The notes beneath the pieces were generated by a model. The model was not told the DNA's origin. It was given only the letters and a program-made list of their open reading frames with translations, and ran no database searches. Made by a program: the position numbers and the translations under genes. From JBAXTE01 sp037130365 (lineage in GTDB: Bacteria; Bacteroidota; Bacteroidia; Bacteroidales; WCHB1-69), in the NCBI GenBank assembly GCA_037130365.1, contig JBAXTE010000004.1:93246-157245 (forward strand): DNA of 64,000 nt, written 5' to 3'. The number at the start of each line of letters is the position of its first letter. The first letter of the stretch is position 1. This document shows, in pieces, positions 32,246 to 42,175 of this stretch.

Positions 32246-32770
32246 ATGAAATTAGTAATCACTACAATTATCTTTATTTTAATTGGAAACATTGCCATTT
32301 CCCAAACAAAAATCGTAACACACGACAGCTTATTGCTCGAGAGCAAAATCTATTTACTTAAAAGTACTCATTTGCCATTTACTGGCACTGCATTAAGCTG
32401 GAACAAAGGGAAGAAAGTAATTGAAACACAATATATCGATGGGAAAGTAGATGGTGTAGAAATTTTATATTTTGCAAATGGAGCCATTGAAACTCAAAGC
32501 AATTACAAAGAAGGAAAATACAATGGGTTGATGATTAACTATTACTCAAACGGAGAAAAAAAGAGCGAAGAACTCTATAAAAATGACTATAAAAATGGTA
32601 AATCAACCTATTATTATCCATTTGGAGGAAAAGAGAAAGAAGGCTTTTATGAAAATTGCATTGAAATTGGAGTTTGGACTTTTTGGAATGAATATGGACA
32701 AAAAACAGCAGAAAAAGAGTATAAAGAGGGCGAAATTATAAACGAGAAAAAATTTGTCACAAATCAATAA
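32246..32770 (+). CDS. Exported MORN-repeat protein (YwqK-like)
   Basis: 174 aa. Signal peptide KLVITTIIFILIGNIAISQ. At least four MORN_2-type repeats: VDGVEILYFANGAIETQSNYKEGKYN, GLMINYYSNGEKKSEELYKNDYKN, GKSTYYYPFGGKEKEGFYENCIE and GVWTFWNEYGQKTAEKEYKEG. Such repeats form extended beta-sheets in surface or periplasmic proteins; function unknown. YebC follows after 41 nt on the same strand. Confidence 0.85.
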   Translation: MKLVITTIIFILIGNIAISQTKIVTHDSLLLESKIYLLKSTHLPFTGTALSWNKGKKVIETQYIDGKVDGVEILYFANGAIETQSNYKEGKYNGLMINYYSNGEKKSEELYKNDYKNGKSTYYYPFGGKEKEGFYENCIEIGVWTFWNEYGQKTAEKEYKEGEIINEKKFVTNQ

Positions 32771-32811
32771 ATACAAATAATTAAAGATATTAATTTAAAT
32801 ACCAATAAGTT

Positions 32812-33558
32812 ATGTCAGGTCACAATAAATGGTCAACCATAAAGCGAAAAAAAGGAGCACTTGATTCAAAGCGATCAAAAATATTTTCACGCATAATTAA
32901 AGAAATTGCTGTAGCTGTTAAAGAAAGCGGCCCTGATCCAGATAACAATCCAAAACTCAGGCTTTGCATTCAAAATGCTAAAGGGGCTAATATGCCAAAA
33001 GAAAATATGCACAGAGCTATTAGCAAAGCTGGCGACAAAGATGCTGCTTCTTTTCAGGAAGTTTCCTACGAAGGTTATGCCCAAGGTGGAACTGCTATTT
33101 TTGTAGAATGTTTAACCGACAATATTCAACGTACAGTGTCAAATGTTCGGATGTACTTTAATAAATTTGGTGGAACCTTAGGCACCAATGGTTCATTGGC
33201 CTTTATTTTCAGTAGAAAAGGGGTTTTTGTCTTTGCAGCAGCAGGAATTAACCTAGATGATATTGAAATGGACTTAATTGAAGCTGGTGCTGAGGATATT
33301 GAAATTAATGGAGATACCATTACTGTTTTTACTGCCCTCGAAGATTTTGGAGCGATGCAGAAAAAGATGGAACAACTTAAAATCGAATGTGAATCATCAG
33401 AATTACAGCGTATTCCAAACGATACAAAAGATCTAGATGTTGCAACTGCAAAAAAAGTGATGAAACTTATTGAGATGCTTGAAGACGACGATGATGTTCA
33501 AAGTGTATTCCATAACATCGAACTTACTGATGAAATAATGGAAGAACTAGAAAAATAA
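32812..33558 (+). CDS. yebC: YebC/TACO1 family protein
   Basis: 248 aa. Full family architecture: MSGHNKWSTIKRKKGALDSKRSKIFSRIIKEI at the start, NPKLRLCIQNAKGANMPKENMHRAI, the YEGYAQGGTAIFVECLTDN loop, and a C-terminal domain ending DDDVQSVFHNIELTDEI. Described both as a transcriptional regulator and, more recently, as a translation factor easing ribosome stalling. It ends at a strong terminator. Confidence 0.96.
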   Translation: MSGHNKWSTIKRKKGALDSKRSKIFSRIIKEIAVAVKESGPDPDNNPKLRLCIQNAKGANMPKENMHRAISKAGDKDAASFQEVSYEGYAQGGTAIFVECLTDNIQRTVSNVRMYFNKFGGTLGTNGSLAFIFSRKGVFVFAAAGINLDDIEMDLIEAGAEDIEINGDTITVFTALEDFGAMQKKMEQLKIECESSELQRIPNDTKDLDVATAKKVMKLIEMLEDDDDVQSVFHNIELTDEIMEELEK

Positions 33559-33591
33559 TTTCATTATCAATTCTTGTACTTTATAGCACGA

Positions 33592-33622
33592 AAAAAGACC
33601 TTACTTGTGGTAAGGTCTTTTT
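33592..33622. terminator. Bidirectional terminator between yebC and the cold-shock gene
   Basis: AAAAAGACCTTA and TAAGGTCTTTTT form a perfect 12-bp stem around CTTGTGG, with A- and T-runs serving both strands of the convergent genes. Confidence 0.92.
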
Positions 33623-33649
33623 CAATAAATGTCTTCTATAAGTTATAAA

Positions 33650-33841
33650 CTATGCAAGTTTAACATTTACAGCATTTAATCCTCTTTTTCCTTCTTGAAG
33701 GTCAAAAGTTACTTCGTCATTTTCTCTTACTTCATCGATCAAACCAGATACATGTACAAAGTATTCTTTTTCTGATGATGCGTCTTTTATGAAACCAAAC
33801 CCTTTGGAGTCATTAAAAAATTTTACTGTTCCTTTATTCAT
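33650..33841 (-). CDS. Cold-shock domain protein
   Basis: 63 aa, a single cold-shock OB fold: MNKGTVKFFNDSKGFGFIKD holds RNP1 (KGFGFI), EYFVHVSGL holds RNP2 (FVHVS), ending EGKRGLNAVNVKLA. Binds single-stranded RNA or DNA, acting as an RNA chaperone. The 287-nt gap upstream to the next gene may contain a long 5' leader, as is common for csp genes, but I see no defined element in it. Confidence 0.95.
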   Translation of the reverse strand: MNKGTVKFFNDSKGFGFIKDASSEKEYFVHVSGLIDEVRENDEVTFDLQEGKRGLNAVNVKLA

Positions 33842-34128
33842 TATTGTATTATAATTAATTACGCAGCTAAATTACATATTTTTTTTGAGATAATTGACTT
33901 TTTTGAAAAATTTATTTTAAAATTCAAACATCTTATCTGGAGAAAATAATCTAAACTTCCATACTCATAGGCCGTTAGAGCCATTATTGCTTTAAAAACA
34001 TAATCTAAATTTTGTATGGTAATTTTTATCAAAATTCACATTACTTTGAAAATTACGTGAATTGTTTCAATAAGTTCCAGAAGCAAAATTACGAAAAATG
34101 AATTCAAAGAATAATTCAAATCAATTCT

Positions 34129-34254
34129 CTATAACTGGTTGCTTCCTCTATTTTTTCCTTCTCGTTTCGCTTCCTTAGCAATTCTCTTTTCTTTTAATGT
34201 TTTAGCAGGTGCTTTTTTTATTAATTTTTCTTTTCCTTCATTTGATTTTGCCAT
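34129..34254 (-). CDS. Small very basic protein
   Basis: 41 aa from the ATG at 34254 (MAKSNEGKEKLIKKAPAK ... KRIAKEAKREGKNRGS), with nearly half its residues Lys, Arg or Glu. An upstream in-frame extension to 34344 is less likely because it reads like non-coding sequence. Sequences of this type occur beside or fused to cold-shock proteins in Bacteroidota (from memory), and a csp gene lies next downstream on the same strand. Possibly nucleic-acid binding. Confidence 0.6.
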   Translation of the reverse strand: MAKSNEGKEKLIKKAPAKTLKEKRIAKEAKREGKNRGSNQL

Positions 34255-34524
34255 GATTGTTTGTTTTAAGTTTAATGATTGCCCATTTTTATATATTATA
34301 ACGAACAGTTGCATTTTGGATAACACAAAAATGTGTTGTGGCAAAATTAGTCCTTTTTTGGATGATAATACATTGTAATCTGCTTTATGTTTAAAATCTT
34401 ATACCAAATATTGAAATATGCAGCCTCTAAAAGTAAAAATCTTGCTTTTTAATATTGGTTAGAAAAAGTTCATTAACCGCATTTTGTCCATCATAGACAT
34501 CATATTTGCTTAATCATCAATAAT

Positions 34525-35063
34525 TTAAAAATTCACCCAATCCGAATAAACAAATCCAGTCCAAATAGATTTATAGTAATTATTGCAATTATCACACGGG
34601 CTATTTCTGTATTTTACTCTAATTTTAATCCCTTTCGGTAAATAATTATAACCAGCATTCTTAAGCGATAACACATTGACACTATGTTAGACCAAGCTAA
34701 TAAGTCAATAGTGTGAGAGAAGCTTTCATTCGGTTTTAATTCAACAATAATAGATGCAGACTTTTCCCTGTCGTCATAGAAATTTAAATAAAATTTATCG
34801 TAATCGGGAGTTATGGCTTCTACTTCAAAGTAATCGTATTGCTTATATTCGGAAATCACATGGCTAAATAACCGAATAGTTTTGTTACTGATATTCTTAA
34901 CCGTTACCAAAATACAAGAATCATTAAGCACGGTTAATGAAGCGTTCAGTTCATCATTTTGGGAGATATTTGGACAAATATTTGGTTTGTCATTATGATA
35001 AATTACTTCAAAACTGGTTAGTAATATAAATGATAAAATGAGTACCAAAAATTTCCTTCCCAT
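34525..35063 (-). pseudogene. Exported protein gene with an apparent frameshift
   Basis: The first ~130 codons (signal peptide RKFLVLILSFILLTSFEVIY, then a beta-rich domain ending SFSHTIDLLAWSN) are in one frame, which otherwise ends at 34614 with an unlikely tail (CYRLRMLVIIIYRK). From about 34690 downward another frame continues convincingly: VLSLKNAGYNYLPKGIKIRV, then KYRNSPCDNCNNYYKSIWTG, to a stop at 34525-34527. One missing base between about 34672 and 34690 explains it. Recent decay or a sequencing error are both possible. Family not recognised. Confidence 0.75.
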
Positions 35064-35080
35064 ATCAATTATAGTATTCG

Positions 35081-35995
35081 TTAAAATGAAGCCTTTGAAC
35101 CATTGTTTTTAATTCCTTTATAAAAGCCGTTTAACCTACCAATTAATACTATTTCGTGGTTTGAGGGTGACAATACATTTGTTGGTCCTGTGATAAAATC
35201 ATATGAGTATACAAATGAAATATTATCAGTTATTTTAATACCAAGAGTTGCAATAACTGCTTGATCAATTCGATAACCCAATCCACCCAAAAAACGGTCT
35301 TGATAAATTATTTGCACATTTGCATCTACTTGACTAAAAGTGCCGTTGCTCTTAAAAAACACAGATGGTGTAATTGTTAGTTTTTTGTTCAAATGATAAT
35401 TATAACTAGCTATTCCATAAAAATGGCGCGGTATATTATTGTAATCATACGGATCTAATTTATTAGACAAATGGGCAGATGCCAGTTGAATGTCAAGATT
35501 TTTCCATAAAAAACGTGCGCCAAAACCAAAATCAGGCTTTATTTTAGTTTCCAAGCTTCCATTTTGCAATAACGGTTCATTTGATGCAAAAATTAATTGA
35601 TCGAGTTCAATACTTCGCGAGGTAATACCAGCTGATAATCCAAAGCTCAAACTCAACGAATCCTTAAATTTAAAAGTATGCGCATACGACAATTTTGCTG
35701 CAGTGTTCAATTCATACCCAATTTTATTTCGATACATGGTGATTCCAATTCCACCAATTGATGGTATGATTGTGTGAGCATTTAATCCAAAAGACTGAGT
35801 TCCATTATCTAGTCCAGTCCACTGTGAACGACCTAATAATGCAATATTCACATCTTTGCTAGCACCTGCATATGCAGGATTTATAGCCAGTTGATTATAC
35901 ATATAGTTCGAAAATTGGAAATCGGTTTGTGCTGATAATTCTTGTATTACAAAAATTAAAATTGCGGATATTATTATTGTTTTTTTCATTGTCAT
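35081..35995 (-). CDS. PorP/SprF family T9SS-associated outer-membrane protein
   Basis: 304 aa; a start two codons later (MKKTIIIS) is equally good. The signal peptide ends at LSAQ, then the family hallmark DFQFSNYMYNQLAINPAYAGASKDVNIALLGRSQWTG and a ~14-strand barrel. PorP/SprF-like proteins help anchor or retain T9SS cargo with type B sorting domains at the surface. Here it lies 17 nt downstream of just such a cargo gene, a classic arrangement. Confidence 0.94.
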   Translation of the reverse strand: MTMKKTIIISAILIFVIQELSAQTDFQFSNYMYNQLAINPAYAGASKDVNIALLGRSQWTGLDNGTQSFGLNAHTIIPSIGGIGITMYRNKIGYELNTAAKLSYAHTFKFKDSLSLSFGLSAGITSRSIELDQLIFASNEPLLQNGSLETKIKPDFGFGARFLWKNLDIQLASAHLSNKLDPYDYNNIPRHFYGIASYNYHLNKKLTITPSVFFKSNGTFSQVDANVQIIYQDRFLGGLGYRIDQAVIATLGIKITDNISFVYSYDFITGPTNVLSPSNHEIVLIGRLNGFYKGIKNNGSKASF

Positions 35996-36012
35996 TTGCC
36001 TTTTATAATCAA

Positions 36013-39000
36013 TTATCTAACAAGCATTAGTGTGCCTTTATATTCAATTTCTGCGCTATTACTACTATTGTATTTTAGCGTAAAATAGTAACTTCCTGTA
36101 TTTACTTCTGCACCCTGGTATTTGCCATCCCATCCATTCATCCCTTCATAAACTATTTGACCCCATCGGTTAAAAACAGTAATTTGGTATCCTTGCATAA
36201 ATACATCGTTTTCACCATCATTATTTGGCGAAAAAGAATTATAAATATCGATAACTCTAACGCCCAATTTAGGAGTGCTAAAACAAATATTTGAAGTTGA
36301 TGTAATCACAGATACGGTGTCGCTGGTGATTAGAGAAGATGTTGTGTATGTATTTGAAGATGAATTTTGTACAATGTTGTTATTGATTAAAAAAGTGTAG
36401 TTATTATACCCTGTTGGCATAGCAGAAAAAGTAACAAGTTGATCTTTTAACAAAAGTCCTGCTGGATCTTGTGTTAACGAAATTTCAACAAAAGGAAAAA
36501 CATGAATACTAATAGAATCAGTTGATTTACAGCCAAATATATCAGTTCCTATCACACGATAAACAGTATCCATAGTTGGATAAATTAAATATAAATCAGA
36601 ATTTTCCCCATTGTTCCATAAATATGTAGATGCTCCTGATGCTATGATTGTTACCCCTTGATGTAAGCAAATTGTAGTATCGTTTGAAATTGTCAAAACT
36701 GGATTTGCTCTAATCAGAATATCAATACTATCTTTGTTTGAACATCCATTAATATAGGTTATTAACATAGTGTATTGTCCACTCATTGTTGTATTTGATG
36801 GAAAAATTTGTGCATTTTGATTGGTGTTTGTCAACCCATTCGGTCCACTCCAATTATAACTATTTCCACTTGTTGAGTATATTTTCAAACTATCACCAGA
36901 ACAAATTGGAGAATTACTACTAAGTATTGGTTTTGGATTTGATTTTACAACTACCATGGTTGAACCAGTTGCTGTACAACCAAAAGAGTTTGTTACAATT
37001 ACCGAATAGTTGCCAGAAGCTGTAGTGTCGAACGTACTGAAAATTGGATTTTGGAATGTGGAAACATAGGAATTTGGTCCCGACCACAAATAACCTGTCC
37101 CACCTCCCGATTGAAGTCTGATTGTGTCGTAAGCACATATTGGCGAATTGCTCGAAATTGTTAAGATAGGATTTGGGTGAATTATCACATCTATACTATC
37201 CATATTTGAACATCCATTCGAATATAATACGGTCATTATATATCGACCACTCATGGCAGTATTAGATGGAAAAATTATTATGTTTTGATTGGTATTAGTA
37301 AAACCATTTGGTCCAATCCAATTATAACTATTTCCGCTTGTTGAATATATCTTTAGACTATCTCCCGAGCAAATTGGGGAATTACTACTTAATATTGGCT
37401 TTGGATTTGATTTTACAACCATAATCGTAGAAGCAGATGCGGTACAACCAAAAGAATTGCTCACAATTACTGAATAGCTTCCAGATGCTGTAGAGTCAAA
37501 AGTACTGATGATTGGATTTTGAAATGTGGACACATAAGAATTCGGACCAGACCAAATATAATCAGACCCACCTCCTGATTGAAGTCTAACCGTGTCGTAA
37601 GCACATATTGGAGAATTACTATTAATGGTTGGGATTGGTGTTGGATGTACAACAATTGTTTTGTTTAATATTGTATAGCATCCATTGCTGTTACTTACTG
37701 TTACCGAATAAACACCATCTGCTGATAAGCTAGCATTTGCAATTGAAATTGAAGAAAAACTGCTTGAAAAGCTATTTGGTCCACTCCAAATGTATGAAGT
37801 TCCTCCCGTTACTGCAAGGTTTATTGAGTCGCCTGCGCAAACTATTGTATCACCAGTGAAAACAACTGTAGGGGATGGGATTACCTTAACAGAATCACTT
37901 GTTAAATAGGTACATCCATTTGCTGTAATCGTTAATGAATATAATCCGGAGCTAGTTAGAGCAATATTTGGAATACTAAGTGTTGCCCCTGTAGCAGTAT
38001 TCCCTGATGGACCAACCCAAGCATAATTTATTGGAGTGGAAGTTGATGAAATTTGTCCTGTAAGGCTAAGCGTTGAGTTTTCACAAACTGTAGTGGTACC
38101 AATTATATCCACTTCGTTAAATTGTGCAATAAATCCATCTGTATTTCCTCCATAAATTGTGTCTAAACCATTTATTGTTGAAATATTGTTAGTAGATGCA
38201 GTCTCGCCACAAAAAAGAACTTTATTTAAAGGACTGATTGTGATGTCATAAGGGATTTCACGCCCACTTCCTCCGTAATAACTTCCCCATTGCCGAACAC
38301 CAGAAGTATTAAACTTAGCAAACATAATATCCCTATCTCCATTCCAAGTTGAATCGTATGCATTTATAGTACTTAAAGTAGTTAATGATTGTGTTTCACC
38401 AGCAATAATTACATCATTTCCACAAGTCAGCGTAATTGCTCTGCCAACATCTTCGTTAGAACCACCATAATAAGTTCCCCATTGTCGAACTCCGTTTGAG
38501 TTGAATTTAGCCAACATGCCATCAAAACCACCACCAGCAAATGTGCTTTGATATGAACCCGCAGTTGAAATTGCAGTTGAAGATCCAGCAACACCTGTCA
38601 TAAAAATATTTCCACTAGCATCAGCAGCCACTCCCGAACCAAAATCATAATTTGCACCTCCATAATAAGTACACCACTTTTGGGCACCATTTGAATCTAG
38701 TTTTAGCAGAAATGCGTCAAAATCACCCCCAAAAGTTGTTTGATGTGCTCCAGTAGTAGCAAGACCAGAAGTAGAGTTCGTGATTCCTGACACGATAACA
38801 TTTTTATTTGCATCTAAAGTAATATCATATCCACCATCAACCCCGTTATTTGTACCATAATATGTACCCCAGACTATTGTTCCAGTGGTATTAAATTTTG
38901 CAACAAATGCATCTCCATAATCGGTGTAAGCAGTTTGAAAAGCACCTGCTGTTGAAATGTTTGTTGTTGAATTGGTAATTCCAGTAATGAATATTCTACT

Positions 39001-40284
39001 TGGAAGCGTAGGAGATGCTACAATCGAAGGCAAGTCTGTATTAACACTTCCGTCAGAACCTCCACCATAATATCTTCCCCATTGGCGAACGCCAGTTGTA
39101 GTATTAAATCTCGCAAGAAAAATTGCATCTGATCCAGAAAATGTAGTTTGTTGAGCTCCAACTGAAGCAATTCCAGTTGTTGACCTCGTTTTTCCTACAA
39201 TTGAAACTCCACCAGCTAAATCTACGGCAACTTTGCATCCGAAATCCAAATCCGTTCCGCCATAATAGGTACTCCATTGTCGAACGCCTACACTATTATA
39301 TTTTGTTAAATAAGCATCGTAATTTCCTGCAAATGTTACTTGGTGCGCTCCAGATGTAGCCAAAGAACCACCTCCTTGTGTACGACCAGTTACATATACG
39401 TTATTCAATAAGTCGGTGGATACTCCGTAACTCATGTCGTTTCCAGAATCACCCAAGTATGTTGCCCATTCTATAGTCGGTGTTGGGTCGATAATGAGTG
39501 TGCCATTTGTTCCTTTTGATGCTAATTTAAAACCAACTGTAAGTTCATTATTGTTTTCGCTGATGATATTATAAACAACGTTTTGCTTTTGATTAGTTTC
39601 CATGATCCAACTTGCAGGAATATTTTCGGTCATTTTGCCATTAGATGTTCCTAATACGATTTTAGAATCAATAATTTGCGCACTATTTGCTCCAAGATAT
39701 TTTAATTGTATTTGCCTAATATCTCCATTTTTGTGGATGATAAAATTGTATTCTATTGGTTTGTCAATTCCTTGATGTGCTAAAAACTCCAAATCAATTC
39801 CTGGGTAAATATCTAGATAAGTGATTTTATTGTATGAATTTAATCCGTTAATTCCTTCATTTGGGGTGATTGAATTATTGTAATTTATGACTTCATCTTG
39901 AACTTGATTTGTAATTATTTTTGCATTTTTATTTGCTCCAACTAATTCAATATCAATTCTGTGGAAATAATATGTGAGTTCTTCAAGCGGGGAAACAAAA
40001 GTGCGATTCGGAGTTTTTGACTGAATTGCTTTTCGTTTCACATTGTATGAGTCATAGCTGAATCCTGTGGCTCTTAACTGGACATTTAACCCATTATTCG
40101 AGTTTAATAAATACTTAATATTTGAATTGGGAACGAAATTTTGATCATGAATTTGTCCCTTATTTTCGATAAATCCACGATTATTTTTGATGTATTTCTG
40201 ATTGTTTTGGGCTTCTGCAAATGAAATACTTGCAAAAAGCAAAAGTGTCAATATCGAATAACAAAAGATTCCCTTGTTTTTCAT
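36013..40284 (-). CDS. Giant cell-surface protein: SBBP repeats, Ig/PKD-like modules and T9SS type B (CHU_C) sorting domain
   Basis: 1423 aa. Signal peptide (SILTLLLFASISFAEAQ), then an N-terminal domain typical of SBBP proteins (FIENKGQIHDQNFVPNSNIKYL ... YLDIYPGIDLEFL, to about 265). About eight SBBP beta-propeller repeats of ~55 residues follow (ATYLGDSGNDMSYGVSTDLLNNVYVTG, WGTYYGG...D), to about 735. Then come some seven Ig/PKD-like modules (CAYDTIRLQSGGGTGYLWSGPN, CSGDSLKIYSTSGNSYNW), and finally FSPNNDGENDVFMQGYQITVFNRWGQIVYEG ... GTLMLVR, the gliding-motility-associated C-terminal (type B) sorting domain. Exported by T9SS with the PorP-like partner downstream; probably adhesive (inference). 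Confidence 0.95.
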   Translation of the reverse strand: MKNKGIFCYSILTLLLFASISFAEAQNNQKYIKNNRGFIENKGQIHDQNFVPNSNIKYLLNSNNGLNVQLRATGFSYDSYNVKRKAIQSKTPNRTFVSPLEELTYYFHRIDIELVGANKNAKIITNQVQDEVINYNNSITPNEGINGLNSYNKITYLDIYPGIDLEFLAHQGIDKPIEYNFIIHKNGDIRQIQLKYLGANSAQIIDSKIVLGTSNGKMTENIPASWIMETNQKQNVVYNIISENNNELTVGFKLASKGTNGTLIIDPTPTIEWATYLGDSGNDMSYGVSTDLLNNVYVTGRTQGGGSLATSGAHQVTFAGNYDAYLTKYNSVGVRQWSTYYGGTDLDFGCKVAVDLAGGVSIVGKTRSTTGIASVGAQQTTFSGSDAIFLARFNTTTGVRQWGRYYGGGSDGSVNTDLPSIVASPTLPSRIFITGITNSTTNISTAGAFQTAYTDYGDAFVAKFNTTGTIVWGTYYGTNNGVDGGYDITLDANKNVIVSGITNSTSGLATTGAHQTTFGGDFDAFLLKLDSNGAQKWCTYYGGANYDFGSGVAADASGNIFMTGVAGSSTAISTAGSYQSTFAGGGFDGMLAKFNSNGVRQWGTYYGGSNEDVGRAITLTCGNDVIIAGETQSLTTLSTINAYDSTWNGDRDIMFAKFNTSGVRQWGSYYGGSGREIPYDITISPLNKVLFCGETASTNNISTINGLDTIYGGNTDGFIAQFNEVDIIGTTTVCENSTLSLTGQISSTSTPINYAWVGPSGNTATGATLSIPNIALTSSGLYSLTITANGCTYLTSDSVKVIPSPTVVFTGDTIVCAGDSINLAVTGGTSYIWSGPNSFSSSFSSISIANASLSADGVYSVTVSNSNGCYTILNKTIVVHPTPIPTINSNSPICAYDTVRLQSGGGSDYIWSGPNSYVSTFQNPIISTFDSTASGSYSVIVSNSFGCTASASTIMVVKSNPKPILSSNSPICSGDSLKIYSTSGNSYNWIGPNGFTNTNQNIIIFPSNTAMSGRYIMTVLYSNGCSNMDSIDVIIHPNPILTISSNSPICAYDTIRLQSGGGTGYLWSGPNSYVSTFQNPIFSTFDTTASGNYSVIVTNSFGCTATGSTMVVVKSNPKPILSSNSPICSGDSLKIYSTSGNSYNWSGPNGLTNTNQNAQIFPSNTTMSGQYTMLITYINGCSNKDSIDILIRANPVLTISNDTTICLHQGVTIIASGASTYLWNNGENSDLYLIYPTMDTVYRVIGTDIFGCKSTDSISIHVFPFVEISLTQDPAGLLLKDQLVTFSAMPTGYNNYTFLINNNIVQNSSSNTYTTSSLITSDTVSVITSTSNICFSTPKLGVRVIDIYNSFSPNNDGENDVFMQGYQITVFNRWGQIVYEGMNGWDGKYQGAEVNTGSYYFTLKYNSSNSAEIEYKGTLMLVR
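36700..37630 (-). repeat. Internal tandem duplication of a two-module (~155 aa) unit in the surface protein
   Basis: Two consecutive ~465-bp blocks encode nearly the same pair of modules, each starting SNSPICAYDT.RLQSGGG and continuing through WSGPNSYVSTFQNPI and SSNSPICSGDSLKIYSTSG. The DNA similarity is high enough to point to a recent duplication. Confidence 0.8.
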
Positions 40285-40627
40285 AACTTTAATGAGTTTT
40301 ATAATTTGAGCAAATTTAATAATTTTTTCATCACTTATTTACTTAAATAAAAGTATTTGAGATTGTAACTGTTTGAATTGTAGTTTTATGTTTTAAATAT
40401 AAGTGCTTAATGATTGGTTTTATAGATAATTGATCATATTCTGTCGATAAATTTTAAGGATTGGTCTATTTTTTTAAAATGATTTGCAATTAATTTTCAA
40501 TCGTACATTTCTTAAGTTTATTTTGATATAATGTGTTTTATTTTTTTGTCCATTGCCATTTTTTAGTGTATTATTGCAAAATAAAGCATGAGTGATTGGT
40601 AATTTTAATATAAAATCAATAAAACGC

Positions 40628-41035
40628 ATGAAAAATGATGATCAAATGACTCCTTTTTCGGTTAAATATAAAGTGTGGATCGAAAATCATGAAGGAGAAG
40701 GTATTTTGGGTGATGGAAAATGGAAATTACTCAAAGCAATCCAAGAGACTGGTTCGTTAAAACTTGCTATCGAAAAATTAAATCTTTCATACCGAAAAAC
40801 TTGGAATAATTTGCAAAAACTAGAATTGCTTTTGGGATTTGAAGTGATTGAAACTACCCGTGGTGGCGTCGAAAAAGGTTCTGCAACCTTAACCCCAAAA
40901 GGTATTGCAATTGTGCAAGCTTTCGAGGAATTTCATAATCGGTTCGACGATTCCCTCCAAAAAGCCTGTAATTCATTCAGTAAAGATTTGAATAAAGTGA
41001 TTGAAACAGCCAGAATTCGGAAGACTGAAGAATAA
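40628..41035 (+). CDS. ModE N-terminal-like (LysR-type winged-helix) regulator
   Basis: 135 aa from the ATG at 40628. An upstream GTG (40592) would add 12 unlikely residues. Winged helix typical of ModE: YKVWIENHEGEGILGDGKWKLLKAIQETGSLKLAIEKLNLSYRKTWNNLQKLELLLGFEVIETTRGGVEKGSATLTPKGIAIVQAFEEF. There is no molybdate-binding TOBE domain, so it belongs to the short DNA-binding-only group. No mod or molybdoenzyme genes are adjacent. The 343-nt AT-rich gap before it (40285-40627) contains no gene that I can see. Confidence 0.88.
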   Translation: MKNDDQMTPFSVKYKVWIENHEGEGILGDGKWKLLKAIQETGSLKLAIEKLNLSYRKTWNNLQKLELLLGFEVIETTRGGVEKGSATLTPKGIAIVQAFEEFHNRFDDSLQKACNSFSKDLNKVIETARIRKTEE

Positions 41036-41392
41036 AGACCTTGGCTCGTTTCATCCAAAAATAAGATTTCTTTCGCAATTTCTTACACAAATAAAATTTG
41101 AAAATTTGTCGATTTGAAAATTTGAAAATATCGCGATGCGAGAATTATATAAATTGAGTATCCAATATTTAAAATCTGGGAACAGCAGTACATTGGTTAT
41201 TCCGATAATTAACGAGCCGATGCAAAGTTCTCGATGTTGATTTTGGATATGCAATAAATCCATCTGCTTCTTAGCAAAAGATTTCATTTAGAAAATACGT
41301 TTGTGCCTTTTATTGAGCAAACGAATTGGTTAAAAGAGGCACAGTGTTTGTCCAAAAGATGTTTTTCCTTTATTCATTAAAGTCCAATAACA
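41036..41392. other. Intergenic region without a convincing gene
   Basis: AT-rich, with local echoes of TTTGAAAATTTG near 41095-41130. A minus-strand open frame at 41051-41287 has neither family likeness nor good codon use. No terminator or clear promoter seen. Confidence 0.5.
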
Positions 41393-42175
41393 GTGAAGAT
41401 TCTTACACTAATTCTTTCAATTTTATTTTCGATTAATATTGGATATAGCCAAAGCGAAATGGTTTTGCCTCAAGATTCAATTGTAAAAATAAAAAAGCAA
41501 GAACGAAAAAAAGCAAACGAATTTATTTTTAAAACAGTTGGTAAAGAAGCTTTTTACAGTTATTTTAAGCCTGAAAGGGTGAATTTTTTCAAAAAAGCAG
41601 AGTCGGAAATATCGAAGAGTACTAATAAATATTTTTTTAGATTTTTTAAATATTCTGGGAAATCGCACCCTAATGTTTCTATTATAGATAGTAATTTTTT
41701 AATTGCTTATGCTTCAGATTTTAATTACTCAATTATAAGTTATAATCTTATCATTAGGGGATTTAGTACCGAGGAAAACTCAAGAATTTATATAATTCAT
41801 GATGTAAAGAAAGATAGTTGCTATTTTTACCAACCAGAAATAATACCTCAATTTATATTAAAAAAAGATACAAATAACTTTATTACTAATGAGCAATTAC
41901 TGAAAATTATCCAACAAAAATATTCAAAGAGAGCAACTTGGGAGAAACTTGCTTGGAAATCAAATACAAAAATTTGTTATTTTCCAAAACGTAATATTTA
42001 TGTATTTGACGTTGAAATAATTATTAGAACAAGTAAAATTTGGAATTACATAAAATACAAAAGACTTATTGTTAATGCTTATACTGGAGAGATATTGGGA
42101 ATTAAAAAATATAAAAGACCAAGATTAGTTCAGTTAGGATTACTATATCGTGACGATGAGAAACAAATTGATTAA
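41393..42175 (+). CDS. Hypothetical exported protein
   Basis: 260 aa from a GTG start. The signal peptide MKILTLILSILFSINIGYSQ is followed by a basic, Lys/Phe/Tyr-rich domain. The last third (KNIYVFDVEI-like strands, LIVNAYTGEILGIKKYKRP) resembles a PepSY-style repeat, but this is weak. No confident family. It is isolated between the ModE-like gene and a repeat-containing gap ahead of the sbcC 3' end. Confidence 0.65.
   Translation: MKILTLILSILFSINIGYSQSEMVLPQDSIVKIKKQERKKANEFIFKTVGKEAFYSYFKPERVNFFKKAESEISKSTNKYFFRFFKYSGKSHPNVSIIDSNFLIAYASDFNYSIISYNLIIRGFSTEENSRIYIIHDVKKDSCYFYQPEIIPQFILKKDTNNFITNEQLLKIIQQKYSKRATWEKLAWKSNTKICYFPKRNIYVFDVEIIIRTSKIWNYIKYKRLIVNAYTGEILGIKKYKRPRLVQLGLLYRDDEKQID

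Noticed and set aside
31948..32346. 132-codon minus-strand open frame across the peptidase-MORN gap
   Set aside because: It runs through the G+C-rich dispersed repeat and the start of the MORN gene. Its composition is that of repeat DNA rather than a protein.
41051..41287. 78-codon minus-strand ORF
   Set aside because: No signal, family likeness or good codon pattern; lies in an AT-rich intergenic stretch with local repeats.
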